Assembly: GCF_000153485.2 (NCBI RefSeq)
Contig: NC_018721.1
Span: forward strand, 2,976,001-3,040,000
Direction of reading: 5' to 3'
DNA length: 64,000 nucleotides
Origin: Psychroflexus torquis ATCC 700755
Lineage (GTDB): Bacteria; Bacteroidota; Bacteroidia; Flavobacteriales; Flavobacteriaceae
Below, in pieces: positions 62,912 through 64,000 of this stretch. Numbering within the stretch: position 1 is the stretch's first letter; every line of letters begins with the position of its first letter. Below the pieces are notes generated by a model, which was not told the DNA's origin, ran no database searches, and saw nothing but the letters and a program-made list of their open reading frames with translations. The translations under genes and the position numbers were made by a program.

Positions 62912-63544
62912 TTAATCAAGAGATGATTTCCTCTTGATGGTATTCACTCTATCTGTTATATAGGATACGATAGCGCCGAAGATGGCAATACCATTCAAAA
63001 TCAAGATACTTGCCGTTAGTTTTCCAAGATCGGTGACAGGATAATAATCACCATACCCAACAGTAGTTATTGTGATATAACTCCACCACAGAGCATCTTC
63101 AGCAGTTTTAATATTACCTACATCTTTTTCAAAGTATAAGACCAATGTAGAGCTTAAAACCAAGATAACAGTAGAAACAAAAACAATGAAACCGTATAGA
63201 CTTGCTTTTTTATGAGTTATTACAAATTTATAAAGGAGATGAAAGGATTTCATAATCCTAAAGATCCTAAAGATCCTCAATACCCTTATATATCTAAATT
63301 CTGAAACAACGGGAATAGATGATAACAGGTCTAACCACCCGTAAGTGAAGAAATAGCGCCACCTCTTTTTTCGTTTCCTCAATTGACTGATAAAATCGTA
63401 TAAGAAGACTGCACACAAACCAAAATCATAGTAATTAATAAGCTTATTAATTTCAGAATCTTGTGGAATAAAATAGCTTACAGAGAGAAGTAGTATACTA
63501 AATATAGAGAGTAAAGCAATAATAAGGTTTGAGACCGAGAGCAT
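62912..63544 (-). CDS. voltage-gated-like potassium channel
   Basis: The protein is 210 aa with six hydrophobic segments. The fourth is charged (RYIRVLRIFRIFRIMKSF), an S4-like voltage sensor. The selectivity filter is TITTVGYGDYYP. An inner-membrane tetrameric K+ channel. The next gene on the strand (helicase) ends one base before its start. Confidence 0.9.
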   Translation of the reverse strand: MLSVSNLIIALLSIFSILLLSVSYFIPQDSEINKLINYYDFGLCAVFLYDFISQLRKRKKRWRYFFTYGWLDLLSSIPVVSEFRYIRVLRIFRIFRIMKSFHLLYKFVITHKKASLYGFIVFVSTVILVLSSTLVLYFEKDVGNIKTAEDALWWSYITITTVGYGDYYPVTDLGKLTASILILNGIAIFGAIVSYITDRVNTIKRKSSLD

Positions 63545-64000
63545 CTAAGAGAGTATTTTCAATTTTGCAAATTTCAGAATTAGATTTTTCACACCTCCAT
63601 TTTCAAACTTAATCTCTGCTTTCTTATCCATCCCCGCTCCTTCCACATTTAGGACCTCTCCTTTACCAAATCGAGTATGCTCTACCATTTGACCCACATC
63701 CAACTGTATAGGTTTTGCTTTTTGGGTAGGAGTAGAGTCTCCTTCTGGTTTAATCTTTCTAAGTCGTTTTAGTTGCTGTTCGGTTGGTTTATGACTTGGA
63801 GGAGGGGTCCCGTTTTCTGGTTTAGTTTGCCTTAACTTGGATTTATCTACTTCGTCAAATATATCTTTGTCGATAAGAGGTTTGTATCTATAATCGTCTT
63901 TTGGAATCATATAGTCTAGATACTTCTCATCGATTTCTTCGATAAACCGACTTGGTTCAGCATCAATCAATTTCCCCCAGCGGTATCTTGAAACAACATA
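63545..64000 (-). CDS. UvrD/PcrA-type DNA helicase, C-terminal part (partial)
   Basis: The reading frame continues beyond the window end: upstream of the internal LIDAEPSRFI the frame reads VVSRYRWGKLIDAEPSRFIE, the end of helicase domain 2B/2A in UvrD-family proteins of Bacteroidota. A charged linker and a C-terminal barrel (VGQMVEHTRFGKGEVLNVEG, AEIKFENGGVKNLILKFAKL) follow, typical of this family. The stop overlaps the K+ channel start region closely. Only the last about 152 residues are inside the window. Confidence 0.85.
   Translation of the reverse strand, partial: YVVSRYRWGKLIDAEPSRFIEEIDEKYLDYMIPKDDYRYKPLIDKDIFDEVDKSKLRQTKPENGTPPPSHKPTEQQLKRLRKIKPEGDSTPTQKAKPIQLDVGQMVEHTRFGKGEVLNVEGAGMDKKAEIKFENGGVKNLILKFAKLKILS

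Overview
The window is a low-GC, gene-dense piece of a Bacteroidota chromosome, most probably a marine member of the Flavobacteriaceae. The evidence is weak or absent Shine-Dalgarno sequences, TAnnTTTG-type -7 promoter elements, lipoproteins with Bacteroidota-style signal peptides, SigZ, RHH/PIN and DUF4143 families, and many flavobacterial palindromic repeats. The species cannot be decided from the sequence alone.

Layout. (1) 0.1-2.8 kb: a coupled two-gene unit (unknown protein + PLD nuclease/J-domain fusion) and a gene remnant. (2) 3.2-8.9 kb: an ordinary metabolic cluster on the minus strand (aldo/keto reductase, Dabb lipoprotein, sodium:solute symporter, PhyH dioxygenase) with a divergent AraC regulator. 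(3) About 9.5-43.7 kb: a long array of small accessory genes, nearly all on the plus strand, separated by large structured spacers. (4) 44.7-54 kb: a type I restriction-modification island with an AlbA/HATPase gene between hsdR and hsdM, followed by a membrane protein, a proline-rich microprotein and a HATPase-STAS-PIN trio. (5) 54.7-60.1 kb: a minus-strand operon of aldehyde dehydrogenase, GMC alcohol dehydrogenase and a phenylacetate-CoA-ligase-like enzyme, with a divergent AraC regulator. (6) 60.5-64 kb: core genes (tRNA-Ser, M28 peptidase, TsaC/Sua5 protein, K+ channel, the 3' end of a UvrD/PcrA helicase).

The main discovery is region 3. For at least twelve genes or gene pairs, a short sequence just before the gene (usually GTTnGC or GTTGTGC) is the reverse complement of a sequence just after the same gene (GCnAAC or GCACAAC), and each gene has its own version of this core. 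This is the signature of integron gene cassettes, whose attC core travels with the cassette. Between cores lie inverted arms such as GTGTATAAAACATAGC / GCTACACTTTATACAC. No integrase is present in the window, so this would be a clustered array of attC-like sites lacking an integrase, or a different cassette recombination system with oversized sites (about 100-210 bp short type, 250-1000 bp long type).

The spacers are themselves colonised. Three sites carry ORF-less group II intron relics at the same position in the 3' arm. The introns carry a 165-bp MITE, palindromic REP-like inserts inside domain V, and in one case an intact IS110 element inserted into a palindrome. The long sites share the same decayed IS110 transposase fragment. 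Cassette cargo includes an HNH-STAND ATPase, a TIR protein, a DUF4143 ATPase, two GNAT-like genes with small partners, an RHH/PIN toxin-antitoxin pair, an acetolactate-decarboxylase-like lipoprotein, MORN/YwqK-like lipoproteins and several unknown secreted or membrane proteins. An IS66 element (with an 8-bp target duplication) splits one cassette gene. Together the array and the restriction island look like a defence and accessory-gene reservoir.
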